From a virus, in IMG/VR virus record IMGVR_UViG_3300035703_000138, positions 1 to 48,419 of that record: a stretch of 48,419 nucleotides of DNA; one strand, written 5' to 3'. Below the pieces are notes generated by a model. It was not told where the DNA came from. It ran no database searches and worked only from the letters and a program-made list of their open reading frames with translations. Positions 33,792-41,313 of this stretch are shown in pieces; positions within the stretch are counted from its first letter, which is position 1, and each line of letters opens with the position of its first letter. The translations under genes were made by a program, and so were the position numbers.

Positions 33792-34015
33792 TGATCCAGC
33801 TCCTTAACAAGTTTCTTCAGGGCCTTGAACTGGCCCCAGGTCAGACAGAAACGCTGCTCGCCGTTGAGGTTAACATCGAAGCCTTCGCTGTTGTGCCATA
33901 GCAATACTTCAATGAAATCCACAAGCTTGGCGAGGTGGTCAAACTCGCGCAGCGGCGCAAAGGCTGCATCAAGCTTGTAGGTGGTGATGTCAGCCACGCT
34001 CGGCCTCCCGCTCAA
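33788..34015 (-). CDS. Small hypothetical protein
   Basis: A 75-aa protein with DFIEVLLWHNSEGFDVNLNG and a helical ending WGQFKALKKLVKELDQ. Overlaps the downstream gene by 4 bp and the upstream one by 26 bp. No family recognised. Confidence 0.5.
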   Translation of the reverse strand: MSGRPSVADITTYKLDAAFAPLREFDHLAKLVDFIEVLLWHNSEGFDVNLNGEQRFCLTWGQFKALKKLVKELDQ

Positions 34016-34442
34016 GCCCTTGGGCGCCTTGTTCCCATCCGTGGGCTTCCCGCAGCCACGCTGCTACTTCACGGATCGCGGCGCGGGCTTCGCTTCCTGC
34101 AGCAGCCATGACCATGGCGTCGTAGACCCGCGCTACCAGCGAATTGCGCTCGGGCAGCCCGGCCGCCGCACGGATCTGCTCTGGCGTGGCGTTGCGGATC
34201 AGGTCCATGCACGCATGAAACCGCCGGTCGTTCTCTTCCTCGTCAAACGGCTCAGGCTGCTGCTGCGCGGCCTCCAGCTTCATGATCCGCTGCAAGTGCT
34301 GATCGCTCCATCGCATCAGCTTGTCCACCTCCTTGCCCCACTCCAGCGTGGCCAGGCGCATGGTCTCGTACTTGGCCTCCAACGCTTCGACCCTGGCGCG
34401 GAGTTCAGCCCACTGCTCAGTCGTTGCTTTGTGGTCAGTCAT
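33990..34442 (-). CDS. Coiled-coil accessory protein
   Basis: A 150-aa protein. Residues about 8-60 form a coiled coil (WAELRARVEALEAKYETMRL, VDKLMRWSDQHLQRIMKLEA). Acidic FDEEENDRRFHACMDLIRNA follows, then a helical C-terminus. Overlaps its upstream gene by 4 bp. Function unknown. Confidence 0.55.
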   Translation of the reverse strand: MTDHKATTEQWAELRARVEALEAKYETMRLATLEWGKEVDKLMRWSDQHLQRIMKLEAAQQQPEPFDEEENDRRFHACMDLIRNATPEQIRAAAGLPERNSLVARVYDAMVMAAAGSEARAAIREVAAWLREAHGWEQGAQGLEREAERG

Positions 34443-34660
34443 CGGAGATTGGAATTACGTTGTTCAGCAGTCAGTGATGGGTGGCTGTCCCAGGTCTCAG
34501 GTGGATCTAGGCACGCCGCGTGATGCTCTGTCCATTCCTCAGCCAGCCAGGCCGCTTCATGCAGCGGGATCGGCAGCTGCAGGACTTGCTCAGCGCCGCA
34601 CAGCTCGCAGCGGAACAGCGGCGGCTGGCTAGTGAGGTCGATCACGCAGTGGTCGGTCAT
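34439..34660 (-). CDS. Small zinc-finger-like protein
   Basis: A 73-aa protein with FRCELCGAEQVLQLP (C-x2-C) and later TEHHAACL (HH...C), a plausible zinc site. Overlaps both neighbours by 4 bp. Function unknown. Confidence 0.55.
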   Translation of the reverse strand: MTDHCVIDLTSQPPLFRCELCGAEQVLQLPIPLHEAAWLAEEWTEHHAACLDPPETWDSHPSLTAEQRNSNLR

Positions 34661-34878
34661 GGCTGCGCCTCCTGCCGCAGCAGCAGCGCCAAGCTGTGAA
34701 CATCCATCCCAGGCCGGCGCTGGGACAACTCCACCAGCTCGTAGCTGAGGTGATTGAGCACAGCAGCTGTGCCACGACGGCGAGCTGACGAGTCGGGCCA
34801 GCTGCTTATCGCCTGCTCAAAGGCTTCGACGTAAGCCACGGTGCAACGGCCCAGCAGGGTGTTCTCGGTTGCCATCAC
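34657..34878 (-). CDS. Small helical protein
   Basis: A 73-aa protein (ATG 34878, or 34875, which overlaps the upstream stop). Helices: RCTVAYVEAFEQAISSWPDS and GTAAVLNHLSYELVELSQRR. No motif. Coupled to neighbours by 4-bp overlaps. Confidence 0.5.
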   Translation of the reverse strand: MMATENTLLGRCTVAYVEAFEQAISSWPDSSARRRGTAAVLNHLSYELVELSQRRPGMDVHSLALLLRQEAQP

Positions 34879-35123
34879 CGCAGCCCCCGCATATGGTCTT
34901 CAACAATCTTCAGCAGGGTCTGTGGCACTTGCCGAGGGTTAGGCCGCCAGCGGGTTCCGCTCCAATCGCTGCCATCCCAGTGGGCGATCTGATCCAGCAA
35001 CTTGCGCTGCTGGCCCATCTTCATAAAGCGCACCAAATTGGGGAGCCTGTCGTAGGGCCGTTCAACGGTCCAGCGCGGACCAAACTTCAGGTCGTGCGTG
35101 TCCTGGTGGATGAGCTGGGTCAT
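34875..35123 (-). CDS. Small hypothetical protein
   Basis: An 82-aa basic protein: LKFGPRWTVERPYDRLPNLV, then KLLDQIAHWDGSDWSGTRWR and a C-terminal helix. Aromatic/basic composition is compatible with nucleic-acid binding, but there is no recognised domain. Overlaps both neighbours by 4 bp. Confidence 0.5.
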   Translation of the reverse strand: MTQLIHQDTHDLKFGPRWTVERPYDRLPNLVRFMKMGQQRKLLDQIAHWDGSDWSGTRWRPNPRQVPQTLLKIVEDHMRGLR

Positions 35124-35422
35124 CGCTCCACCCCGTTTAGGCGATCGGCCACCAGCTGCGCATAACCGGCAATGTCGTGCCAGCTGTCCGCATAGTCGGG
35201 GTCGCCGTTGATGATTCGGCCGATCTTGTGGCAGATCATGTCGAGGGCCTCCTGCTGGTCAGGGGCTAGGTGATCGCTATGTGTGCCATCGGCGCGGGTC
35301 CGGCCCAATGGCGTGTGCTCAGCGATCAATTGCTTCAGATCCTGCGTGATGCGGGCGTGGCCTATGAACTTGCCGTAGCGGCTGCCGCGCTCCTGCAGCG
35401 TGGTGGTGATGTCGGTTGTCAT
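35120..35422 (-). CDS. DUF6378-like protein
   Basis: A 100-aa protein. LQERGSRYGKFIGHARITQD ... EALDMICHKIGRIINGDPDY ... SWHDIAGYAQLVADRL is the DUF6378 pattern, an all-helical small phage protein resembling MazG-type NTP pyrophosphohydrolases in layout. A nucleotide-pool role is possible. It fits with ThyX elsewhere in this genome. Confidence 0.78.
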   Translation of the reverse strand: MTTDITTTLQERGSRYGKFIGHARITQDLKQLIAEHTPLGRTRADGTHSDHLAPDQQEALDMICHKIGRIINGDPDYADSWHDIAGYAQLVADRLNGVER

Positions 35423-35700
35423 CCCTCCACCTCCAGCACTTGGCGACGGAGTGCAGTAAGCACCAGGGCATTGGTGCCAGCACGCTGCAGCTGATCCAGC
35501 TGGGAATCAATCAGCGCAAGGATCCGATCGCGTTCAGTGGCGAGGGCCTGCTGCCAGGCCGCCTGCACCGCACGCTCCTGCGTCAGCTGTTCAGCAGCGC
35601 GAGCAAGCGCACATTGCTCAGCCTCAATGGCGGCACGCTCGCTGGTGATCTCAGCCAGCAGCGCATCAAGCTGCAGGCGGGTTCGCGTCAGGGTTTCCAT
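35419..35700 (-). CDS. Coiled-coil protein downstream of SSB
   Basis: A 93-aa protein, almost entirely a single coiled coil (LLAEITSERAAIEAEQCALA, AWQQALATERDRILALIDSQ). Its start overlaps the stop of ssb by one base. It may act with SSB or the recombination proteins. No direct evidence. Confidence 0.55.
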   Translation of the reverse strand: METLTRTRLQLDALLAEITSERAAIEAEQCALARAAEQLTQERAVQAAWQQALATERDRILALIDSQLDQLQRAGTNALVLTALRRQVLEVEG

Positions 35701-36146
35701 CAGAAGGGTGCCTCCTCGTCGTCGCCTTGCCAGCCGCTGCTCCAGTCCTGCGCGGGCTGCGCAGCCTGTTGTGCTGGTTTGGCTGGCTTTACCGGGGCCT
35801 TACCGCCAACCGGCTGCCAGTCGTCCACCATCACCACCAACCCAGTGCGGGTTTGGCCGGTGGACTTGTCTTCCCAGCTCTCGCTCTTCACCCGGCCGCT
35901 TACGTCGCACAGGTCGCCCTTGCGGTGCGCATCAGCAAATGACGTGGCCAGGTCGTTCCACAGCTCCAACTTGAAGCCATCAGGCTCCTGCCCGTCGTCG
36001 CGTTTGGCGCCGGGGCGGTTGATCAGGATGCGGACATTGCAAACGCTCTTGCCCGACTCGAAGTAGCGCACCTCAGGGTCACGGGCTAGGCGGCCAATGA
36101 AGCGGTGCTGGCTGGCACGAAGCACAGCGGCGATCAGTTCGTTCAT
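35700..36146 (-). CDS. ssb: Single-stranded DNA-binding protein
   Basis: 148 aa. Residues about 10-110 form an OB fold: HRFIGRLARDPEVRYFESGK, VCNVRILINRP, LELWNDLATSFADAHRKGDL and DVSGRVKSESWEDKSTGQTR. A Pro/Ala/Gln linker follows, then an acidic tail DDEEAPF, close to the usual SSB tip that recruits partners. It covers ssDNA in replication and RecT-type annealing. Its upstream gene is the RecT-like protein on the same strand. Confidence 0.9.
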   Translation of the reverse strand: MNELIAAVLRASQHRFIGRLARDPEVRYFESGKSVCNVRILINRPGAKRDDGQEPDGFKLELWNDLATSFADAHRKGDLCDVSGRVKSESWEDKSTGQTRTGLVVMVDDWQPVGGKAPVKPAKPAQQAAQPAQDWSSGWQGDDEEAPF

Positions 36147-36185
36147 CTAGGCGATGTGAATGTGAATGTGCACTGCCCAAGGCCG

Positions 36186-37031
36186 CTAGGCAGCCCAGGC
36201 GGCAGGTAGGTCATCAGGGTCTTCGTCGTCGCCGTTGCACCTGGCGACGGTCTCGGCGCTCACGCCATGCTTCACCAGCTTCTGCAGGGTGGCGACCGGC
36301 AGCTGATCCAGCGTCTCGGCGCTGCCCTTGCTGATCTCAGCAATCAGGGCAATCAACCCGTCATCAGACAGGCCGGCATCAACGCACGCTGCATACGCCT
36401 GCGCCAGTAGCTGCGCATCAGGGCCTGTCTCGGCTGCTGCTGCCGGCTGCACCTCAGCCACCTGCACCGCCTCAACCGGTTGCGCATCGTCACCAAGCTC
36501 CTCGGCCGTGTACGCCGTGGCGCCGTTCAGCGCATCAGGGCAGTGTGTACGCATCCCGGCCGTCAGCGCCCTGGAGAACAGCATGGCTTCGGGATACGAG
36601 CGCCAGGTTGGGTTCTTCAGCAGCCCAGCACGCTCGGCCATCTCGATGGTGAACGTCTCATCACCCAGCGTCTCGCCCTTGGCTAGAAACCGAATCCGGC
36701 AGACAGTGTTCGACTTCTCCAGCACCCGGTAGTCGTACACCGGATGACGGCGCACGGCCTGGGCCAGCAGGTTGGAGCTGAACGCAGGCTTGCCGTTGAT
36801 GATGTGAACGCCGGTGGCACTGGCAAACGGACTGAAGCCCGCTTCCATACCAGCCATCAGGCGGATGGCGCACTCAGCGATCTGCGTGTCCTGGTTGCCG
36901 TTGCGGCCAAACAACCCGCTGGCTGCAAACACCCGCGCTAGGCGGGCTAGGTCATCAACGGAATGGACCTGCAATGACAGGCCTGGACTGGTCGTGGTCG
37001 CCAGCGCAGAGCTGGCGGAAGTGGAAGCCAT
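36186..37031 (-). CDS. RecT-like single-strand annealing protein
   Basis: 281 aa. FGRNGNQDTQIAECAIRLMA, FSPFASATGVHIINGKPAFS, ETFTIEMAERAGLL, then NPTWRSYPEAMLFSRALTAG and FRTHC-like MRTHCPDALNGATAYTAEEL are typical of RecT-type recombinases of actinophages and cyanophages. The C-terminal third is a low-complexity linker and an acidic tail. It pairs complementary ssDNA in recombination-dependent replication. Its partners here are likely SSB and the VRR-NUC nuclease. A promoter-like 20-mer lies 28-47 nt upstream of the ATG. Confidence 0.75.
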   Translation of the reverse strand: MASTSASSALATTTSPGLSLQVHSVDDLARLARVFAASGLFGRNGNQDTQIAECAIRLMAGMEAGFSPFASATGVHIINGKPAFSSNLLAQAVRRHPVYDYRVLEKSNTVCRIRFLAKGETLGDETFTIEMAERAGLLKNPTWRSYPEAMLFSRALTAGMRTHCPDALNGATAYTAEELGDDAQPVEAVQVAEVQPAAAAETGPDAQLLAQAYAACVDAGLSDDGLIALIAEISKGSAETLDQLPVATLQKLVKHGVSAETVARCNGDDEDPDDLPAAWAA

Positions 37032-37058
37032 CAGTAGCGGTTAGCGGTGGCTTGTGCC

Positions 37059-37078
37059 ATCCTAGCAATGCGGATGCA
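37059..37078 (-). promoter_or_regulatory. Promoter-like 20-mer upstream of the RecT-like operon
   Basis: The minus strand reads TGCATCCGCATTGCTAGGAT, with extended -10-like TGCTAGGAT. The predicted start falls about 20 nt before ATG 37031. A TGCA-N4-TGCA dyad (37075-37086) overlaps its upstream edge and may be an operator. Confidence 0.6.
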
Positions 37079-37182
37079 AATCTGCACCGCTTTCCCCGTT
37101 ATGCCGATCCTGCATAGCGGTTGCAAGCCAGTACCGGTGTACTGCTAGCCAGGGTTAGGACTGTTCCGCCGCCACCTATCGC

Positions 37183-37383
37183 ATGATCCAGATCCACTGC
37201 AGCAACCACCAAGAAGCCGATGCCGCCTGGCGACTGCTCACAGCAGTGCCGCACTGCAGCTTTACGCCCGTTGAGCTGCACCTAGACGGCTACGGCCTCC
37301 TGTACCAGGTGGTCAGGCTGGACGATGGCTCTCAGGCAGCAGTTCGGCCCGCAGCTCAGTTGGCCCATAGCTCCCAGGCTTAA
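37183..37383 (+). CDS. Small hypothetical protein, divergent from RecT-like gene
   Basis: A 66-aa protein: MIQIHCSNHQEADAAWRLLT ... HLDGYGLLYQVVRLDDGSQA. A beta-alpha-beta pattern is plausible. Its last 71 bases overlap the opposite-strand gene at 37313. The upstream DNA contains further copies of TTGCAAGCC-like sequence. Function unknown. Confidence 0.5.
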   Translation: MIQIHCSNHQEADAAWRLLTAVPHCSFTPVELHLDGYGLLYQVVRLDDGSQAAVRPAAQLAHSSQA

Positions 37384-38089
37384 GACCACGCAGCACACGC
37401 AGCAGCTCAGCCAGTGCATGGAGCTCGGATTCCAGCTCCTCACGGCTCAGCTGCTCGTCGCCCAATATCACCGCCTGCAGCCGACGCTGCCGTGCTGCAT
37501 CGGTAGTGGGGTACGCATCCTCCACCTCAGCCTTTGCCTCGCGTGGGCTCCAGCCACGCTCAACCGCAACAGCATTCAGCAGCGCCGCCAGACGCTCTGA
37601 AGCCTGCCGTGCCTCACCAGGCGTCAGTAGTGCAGTGGCCAGGTACGGCAGCTGCAGGTGACCGACAAACACCGATGCCAGCTCAGGAAACCGCAGCGGC
37701 TGGTCAGGCTGCCCCGGTACCGGCAACCACTCCGCAGCATCCAGCCACTTCTCGTCAATGCCCCAGCTGCTCTGCGGACCCAACTTGGCTCGTGCCGCCT
37801 CTGGCCCCTGCGTCTTCCACAGCCAGATGGCCTCATTGGCTGCAGCAAGCGCATCGGTGTTTTTCCAGCTCGCGCCTTGCGCATTACGGCTGTTGCGGGC
37901 ACGTGAAAGCCACGATGGATCCAAAATCCCCGGCTCGCCCATTCCCCATGCGGCGATGGTCGCCATACGGTCATGGCTCAGCCCGCTGCGGCCTAGCCAG
38001 TAGTTCACCAGCGCTGGCACCTGCGCAATGCCACGTTCATGCCGTTCGGTAGCAGGGCGCATGGAAGGGGTGTGATCGCGCTTTTGCAT
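37313..38089 (-). CDS. Hypothetical protein of cyanobacterial type
   Basis: A 258-aa protein. It has an N-terminal aromatic/basic region (ALVNYWLGRSGLSHDRMATI, AAWGMGEPGILDPSWLSRAR) with SRARNSRNAQGASWKNTDAL, then helices to a C-terminal coiled coil. The first 90 residues look like a compact domain that could bind DNA. I associate this pattern with cyanobacterial hypothetical proteins near recombination genes, without a known function. Confidence 0.6.
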   Translation of the reverse strand: MQKRDHTPSMRPATERHERGIAQVPALVNYWLGRSGLSHDRMATIAAWGMGEPGILDPSWLSRARNSRNAQGASWKNTDALAAANEAIWLWKTQGPEAARAKLGPQSSWGIDEKWLDAAEWLPVPGQPDQPLRFPELASVFVGHLQLPYLATALLTPGEARQASERLAALLNAVAVERGWSPREAKAEVEDAYPTTDAARQRRLQAVILGDEQLSREELESELHALAELLRVLRGLKPGSYGPTELRAELLPESHRPA

Positions 38090-38110
38090 GGATCGCCGGA
38101 ACCTGTGTAA

Positions 38111-38485
38111 TCACACCGTACCGGAACCGGATTCGCATTGCCCAGTGAGGATGCGGTTTGCGTCATCAACGCTGCGGGCGATTCCCGCCCTTCCCCCAGC
38201 GCTGCTGATGTGCTCAAGAAATGCCAGCTGCTGCTCTGTCGGCCGGCCACGCTCGGCTTTCACCTCCACCGCTGCAAACACCGCCACGGTCTGGCCCACC
38301 ATCTCGGGCGTGATGGTCACGCTGCGGTAGCCGATCAGGTCGGCGCTGCCAGGGCACAGGCCAAACGTCACCAGCTGCCCACGCTCATCCCGCAACCGCC
38401 CGGTGTTGTTGCGCCACAGCCGCGTGTCACCCGTGCTGCAGGCCAGCCGGATCTGCTGCTGGATCGCCTGCTCGGATGTTGCCAT
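38111..38485 (-). CDS. VRR-NUC domain nuclease
   Basis: 124 aa from ATG 38485 (MATSEQAIQQQIRLACSTGD). A minimal VRR-NUC: RLWRNNTGRL, FGLCPGSADLIGYR (catalytic Asp), VEVKAERGRPTEQQLAFLEH (E-x-K) and GGRAGIARS (VRR-like strand). Phage VRR-NUC proteins act as structure-specific nucleases, often near helicases and recombinases. The start codon shares CATG with the divergent thyX frame. Only 21 bp separate its stop from the start of the next minus-strand gene. Confidence 0.88.
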   Translation of the reverse strand: MATSEQAIQQQIRLACSTGDTRLWRNNTGRLRDERGQLVTFGLCPGSADLIGYRSVTITPEMVGQTVAVFAAVEVKAERGRPTEQQLAFLEHISSAGGRAGIARSVDDANRILTGQCESGSGTV

Positions 38486-38492
38486 GATGGGA

Positions 38493-39239
38493 ATGTGCAT
38501 CACCATCGGTTTAGTGACGATTGACCCCCGCTTCCGCGTTACCCTGCTGGCGCAGACGCCCAACCCACAGCAGGCGATCTGGCGGGCGATGCACCAGGAC
38601 TACAGCGAGGGATTTGTGGCTGATGAACCCTGCCCATCAGAACCGCAGGCTGGTGCCATTGCCGTGAAGCGTTTGCTGTCTGGCGAGCGGGGCCATTACG
38701 GCCCGCTGGAGCATCCGCAGATCACCTTCAACGTCGGCTGGTTTCCGCACAGCGTGATGCAGCAGGCCCGCACTCATCGCGTGGGGGTGAGCTTTGATGT
38801 GCAGTCGCTCCGCTATACCTCTCAGCGCATCATCGACGTTGCTACCCGCGACCGAGACATCGAGGAGGTGTTCTACCTCAGGCCTGAGGGCACGTACACC
38901 GACCGCCAGGGGGCGAAGTACGACTACAGCAAGTCGATGCGCCTGATGGACTTGTCTAGGTGCTACGACGCTGCAGCGCACTACGCCCACCAGCTACGGC
39001 AGGGCATGGCTGAAGAGCACGCTCGCGGGATGCTGCCGTTCGATTACCGCCAACACTTCGTGGTGAGCTTCACCCTGCGGGCGCTGCTGCACTTCCTGGA
39101 TTTGCGCAGCAAGGCGGACGCGCAGCTGGAGATCCGGCAGCTGTGCCTGCTGATGTGGCCGTACCTGAAGGGCTGGGCGCCGGAGATTGCAGGCTGGTAC
39201 GAGAAGGCACGGCTCGGGAAGGCCAGGCTGGCGCCTTAA
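38493..39239 (+). CDS. thyX: Flavin-dependent thymidylate synthase
   Basis: About 248 aa. The catalytic signature is present as QQARTHRVGVSFDVQSLRYT (RHR-x7-S variant) near residue 90, with LLSGERGHYGPLEHPQITFN before it and RGMLPFDYRQHFVVSFTLRA after it. It converts dUMP to dTMP using FAD and folate. The start is uncertain: ATG 38484, 38487 or 38493, or GTG 38514; I use 38493. It overlaps the helicase stop at its 3' end. Phage copies raise dTTP for replication. Confidence 0.88.
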   Translation: MCITIGLVTIDPRFRVTLLAQTPNPQQAIWRAMHQDYSEGFVADEPCPSEPQAGAIAVKRLLSGERGHYGPLEHPQITFNVGWFPHSVMQQARTHRVGVSFDVQSLRYTSQRIIDVATRDRDIEEVFYLRPEGTYTDRQGAKYDYSKSMRLMDLSRCYDAAAHYAHQLRQGMAEEHARGMLPFDYRQHFVVSFTLRALLHFLDLRSKADAQLEIRQLCLLMWPYLKGWAPEIAGWYEKARLGKARLAP

Positions 39240-40630
39240 GCCACCACCGCCCAATGCCCCTTCGCCTGGCGGGCAGCCAGCACATGGCGGGCCCACGCGC
39301 GTGGTTGCTTCATGCCCCTGCGGCGGCCGAGCTCTACCAGCTGCTCCAGCGTGGTGGCCTGCGCTTGCTCGCGTTTTGCCTCGCGCCTCTGCTGCTGGTG
39401 GTCAACCTCGACCAGCTCGCCATCCACGTGCTCGAGCTTGCGCCGCTCTGGCGCGAACTCATGGCCGCACTCAGGGCATTGCGGGCAGCCTGATGGCATC
39501 GCAGCAAAGCAGCGGGGGCACACCTTCACCGATGGCGCCTTGTCGCGGTCCTTCTTCGGTGTGCCCTCCAGCGTCCATTCCCGATCCTCCAGGTGGTGGC
39601 CCAGCCGCTGAGTGTTCCCCACGTGATCAAGGATCACGGCGGTCTTCCCGTCCTGGGGCCTGAGGCAACGGCCAATCATCTGCAGATGCAGGCTGACGCT
39701 TTGCGTTGGCCGCAGCAGGATGCAGCCGGCCACGCTCGGCACGTCCACACCCTCCCCGATCAGGCTGCAGCTGGTCAGTACCTTCAACCGGCCAGAGCCA
39801 AGGTCGCTCAGCAGCTGCTCACGCTGCAGGCTGTCCATCGTGCCGTCGATGCTCGCCGCTGCAATCCCGTGGTCGTTGAACAACTGAGCCACCGCCGAGG
39901 CATGGGCCACGCTGCAGCAGAACGCAATCGCTGTCTGACCATCCAGGTACTTCCGGTAGTGCGATAGACAGTCACCCATCGCCTGCCCCGCCTGCAGGGC
40001 TTGGCCGGCCTGGCTCATGTCGAAGTCACCCATCCGCTTCCGCAGGCCCTTGGTGCTGAATCCAGGTGGTGCCAGCACCTTGGCCGGTGCCAGAAAACCA
40101 GCAGCTGTCAGCTCTGCAGGGCTGGGGCCCAGCACCATCGCGCCATACCACTCACCCAGGCCACGGCCATCACTGCGGCACGGTGTCGCAGTCACACCCA
40201 ACACCCGTGCGCGGTGGAAGTGGTTGAGCACGGTGGCCCAGGTGCCGGCATTGCTGTGATGCGCTTCATCCACCACCAGCAGCTGGAAGAACTCACGCGG
40301 CAGCTTCTGCAGCCGGCGGGCCAGGGTCTGCACACTGGCCACCTGCACCAGCTGGCTCAGATCCATGCTTCGGCCGGCGGCAATCAACCCATGCGGCACG
40401 CCAAGGCTCTGAAGTGATGCGCTGGCCTGTCTGAGCAGCTCCTGCCGATGCACCAAGATGCAGATGCGGTTGCCCTTGCGGCTGGCCTGTTCGGCGATGT
40501 GGGAGAAGACAACCGTCTTGCCGCCGCCGGTTGGCAGCACAAACAGCACTGAGCGATGGCCATCGACCCGGTAGGCGGACCGGATGCTGGCGACGGCTTG
40601 CTGTTGATACGGGCGGAGTTCAATGCTCAT
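39236..40630 (-). CDS. SF2 DEAH-type helicase with C-terminal zinc ribbon
   Basis: 464 aa. Motif I PTGGGKTVVF (about residue 33), motif II VDEAHH (about 118), motif III TATP (about 145), motif V GEGVDVPS, motif VI QMIGRCLRP. A C-terminal CPRCFAAMPSGCPQCPECG zinc ribbon follows helicase domain 2, then a helical basic end. It is a RecG/UvsW- or RAD3-like phage helicase for fork or recombination processing. Overlaps the HTH gene by 4 bp. Confidence 0.9.
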   Translation of the reverse strand: MSIELRPYQQQAVASIRSAYRVDGHRSVLFVLPTGGGKTVVFSHIAEQASRKGNRICILVHRQELLRQASASLQSLGVPHGLIAAGRSMDLSQLVQVASVQTLARRLQKLPREFFQLLVVDEAHHSNAGTWATVLNHFHRARVLGVTATPCRSDGRGLGEWYGAMVLGPSPAELTAAGFLAPAKVLAPPGFSTKGLRKRMGDFDMSQAGQALQAGQAMGDCLSHYRKYLDGQTAIAFCCSVAHASAVAQLFNDHGIAAASIDGTMDSLQREQLLSDLGSGRLKVLTSCSLIGEGVDVPSVAGCILLRPTQSVSLHLQMIGRCLRPQDGKTAVILDHVGNTQRLGHHLEDREWTLEGTPKKDRDKAPSVKVCPRCFAAMPSGCPQCPECGHEFAPERRKLEHVDGELVEVDHQQQRREAKREQAQATTLEQLVELGRRRGMKQPRAWARHVLAARQAKGHWAVVA

Positions 40631-40836
40631 GGGCTCATAACCCTCCGCGTGCGCTTCGCCAACGTCTCCTCAAGTAAGGCTGCACACCACAACAGGCTCG
40701 GCGCCTTCTGCCCCATGCCGGTGGCGATGAAGTGAGTGCCAGGCCTGAAGTAACCAGCCTTCCGCATCCGCCGCAACGTGGACTCTGAAATGTGCAGCAG
40801 CTCGCAAGCTTGCTTTGAAGTGATGTCGTATTTCAT
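40627..40836 (-). CDS. Small HTH protein (MerR/Xis-type)
   Basis: A 69-aa protein from ATG 40836: MKYDITSKQACELLHISEST, LRRMRKAGYFRPGTHFIATG, then SLLWCAALLEETLAKRTRR. Excisionase-like wHTH. The frame is open upstream to 40998, through two repeats of the array, but ATG 40836 gives a complete domain. It may bind the repeats immediately upstream as an operator, or act with the helicase. Overlaps the helicase start by 4 bp. Confidence 0.65.
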   Translation of the reverse strand: MKYDITSKQACELLHISESTLRRMRKAGYFRPGTHFIATGMGQKAPSLLWCAALLEETLAKRTRRVMSP

Positions 40837-40879
40837 GGGGGTGGAAGAACCAGAGGGGCGGGCCGGGTTTGGGAGTCCC

Positions 40880-41138
40880 GTTGCCTTCATGCACAAGAGG
40901 GATAGAGGAGTGTCGTGATTGCCAGAGTTGTCTTCACGCACGAGTGGGATCAAGGCCTGGGTGAGCTGCTGGCGGTTGAGCAGTGCAGTTGCCTCCATGC
41001 CAGCGTGTGATAAAGGCCAGCATCAGGTGGTGCGGGCACGTCATCTTCACGGTTGCCTCCATGCCCTAGTGGGTTAAAGGATCGCCAGCAGCTCGGACAG
41101 GTTGCTGTTCGTTGCCTCCATGCCTGAGTGGGACAAAG
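40880..41138 (-). CRISPR. Degenerate CRISPR-like repeat array downstream of tnpB-like gene
   Basis: Five 28-bp units start at 40880, 40927, 40988, 41052 and 41111. On the plus strand they begin GTTGCCTCCATGC and end GTGGGNNAAAG (variants in each), with 19, 33, 36 and 31 bp of unrelated sequence between them. The three units nearest tnpB share the first 14 bases exactly; the two farthest units are the most divergent, as at the trailing end of CRISPR arrays. On the minus strand (tnpB sense) each unit ends GGCAAC. It could instead be a set of iterons or operators for the HTH gene. No cas1 or cas2 is seen. Confidence 0.45.
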
Positions 41139-41196
41139 ACATGATCAACACTGAGATCCCAGCAAAAACCAGCCTCTAAGTCTTGGGCGTGAAGGT

Positions 41197-41284
41197 GGCC
41201 CCCATGGGGCCAGATGCCACCGGAGTGGCTTCCTGCTGACACCGCAAGCGGCCAAAAGCAGGCGTTTATGGTCTCCAGCTCCAA
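41197..41284. repeat. Three-hairpin inverted terminal repeat, left copy (3' of tnpB)
   Basis: Reading outside to inside: hairpin 1 GGCCCCCATGGGGCC (41197-41211); hairpin 2 GCCAC-CGGA-GTGGC (41216-41229); hairpin 3 arms CCTGCT (41232-41237) and AGCAGG (41257-41262), followed by GCGTTT. The inverted copy at 42990-43078 keeps the linkers (GATG, CTTCCTGCTGACACC, GGCCAAAAGCAGGCGTTT) but has different stem bases that still pair. On the minus strand this lies 21 nt after the tnpB stop, where TnpB omega-RNA scaffolds are found. Confidence 0.7.
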
Positions 41285-41302
41285 CGCCGGCGACCGTCAT
41301 CA

Positions 41303-41313
41303 GATCATACTAC
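41303..41313. repeat. 11-bp direct repeat at the tnpB stop codon
   Basis: GATCATACTAC; the identical 11-mer is at 42808-42818. On the minus strand GTAGTATGATC provides the tnpB stop here (GTA GTA TGA) and the start codon there (ATG ATC). The reading frame is thus bracketed exactly by direct repeats. Confidence 0.7.

Noticed and set aside
33981-34523. 180-aa plus-strand frame in the accessory operon
   Set aside because: Antisense to overlapping minus-strand genes with 4-bp couplings.
35416-36066. 216-aa plus-strand frame opposite ssb
   Set aside because: Ser/Pro/Arg-rich antisense frame; ssb on the minus strand is clear.
40837-40998. N-terminal extension of the HTH protein through the repeats
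   Set aside because: Open for 54 codons but low complexity and without a domain; ATG 40836 gives a complete HTH, and the extension reads through repeat units with ATGGAGGCAAC.
40880-41138. Ordinary host-derived CRISPR array of type I
   Set aside because: Repeats are too degenerate, no cas gene other than the TnpB-like one is nearby, and I do not recognise the repeat; kept only as CRISPR-like.
41066-41284. Minus-strand 72-aa frame beginning MELETINACFW
   Set aside because: It lies entirely in the left hairpin repeat and the space before the array. The same bases in the right copy are interrupted by a stop, so the pattern comes from the hairpin DNA, not from coding.
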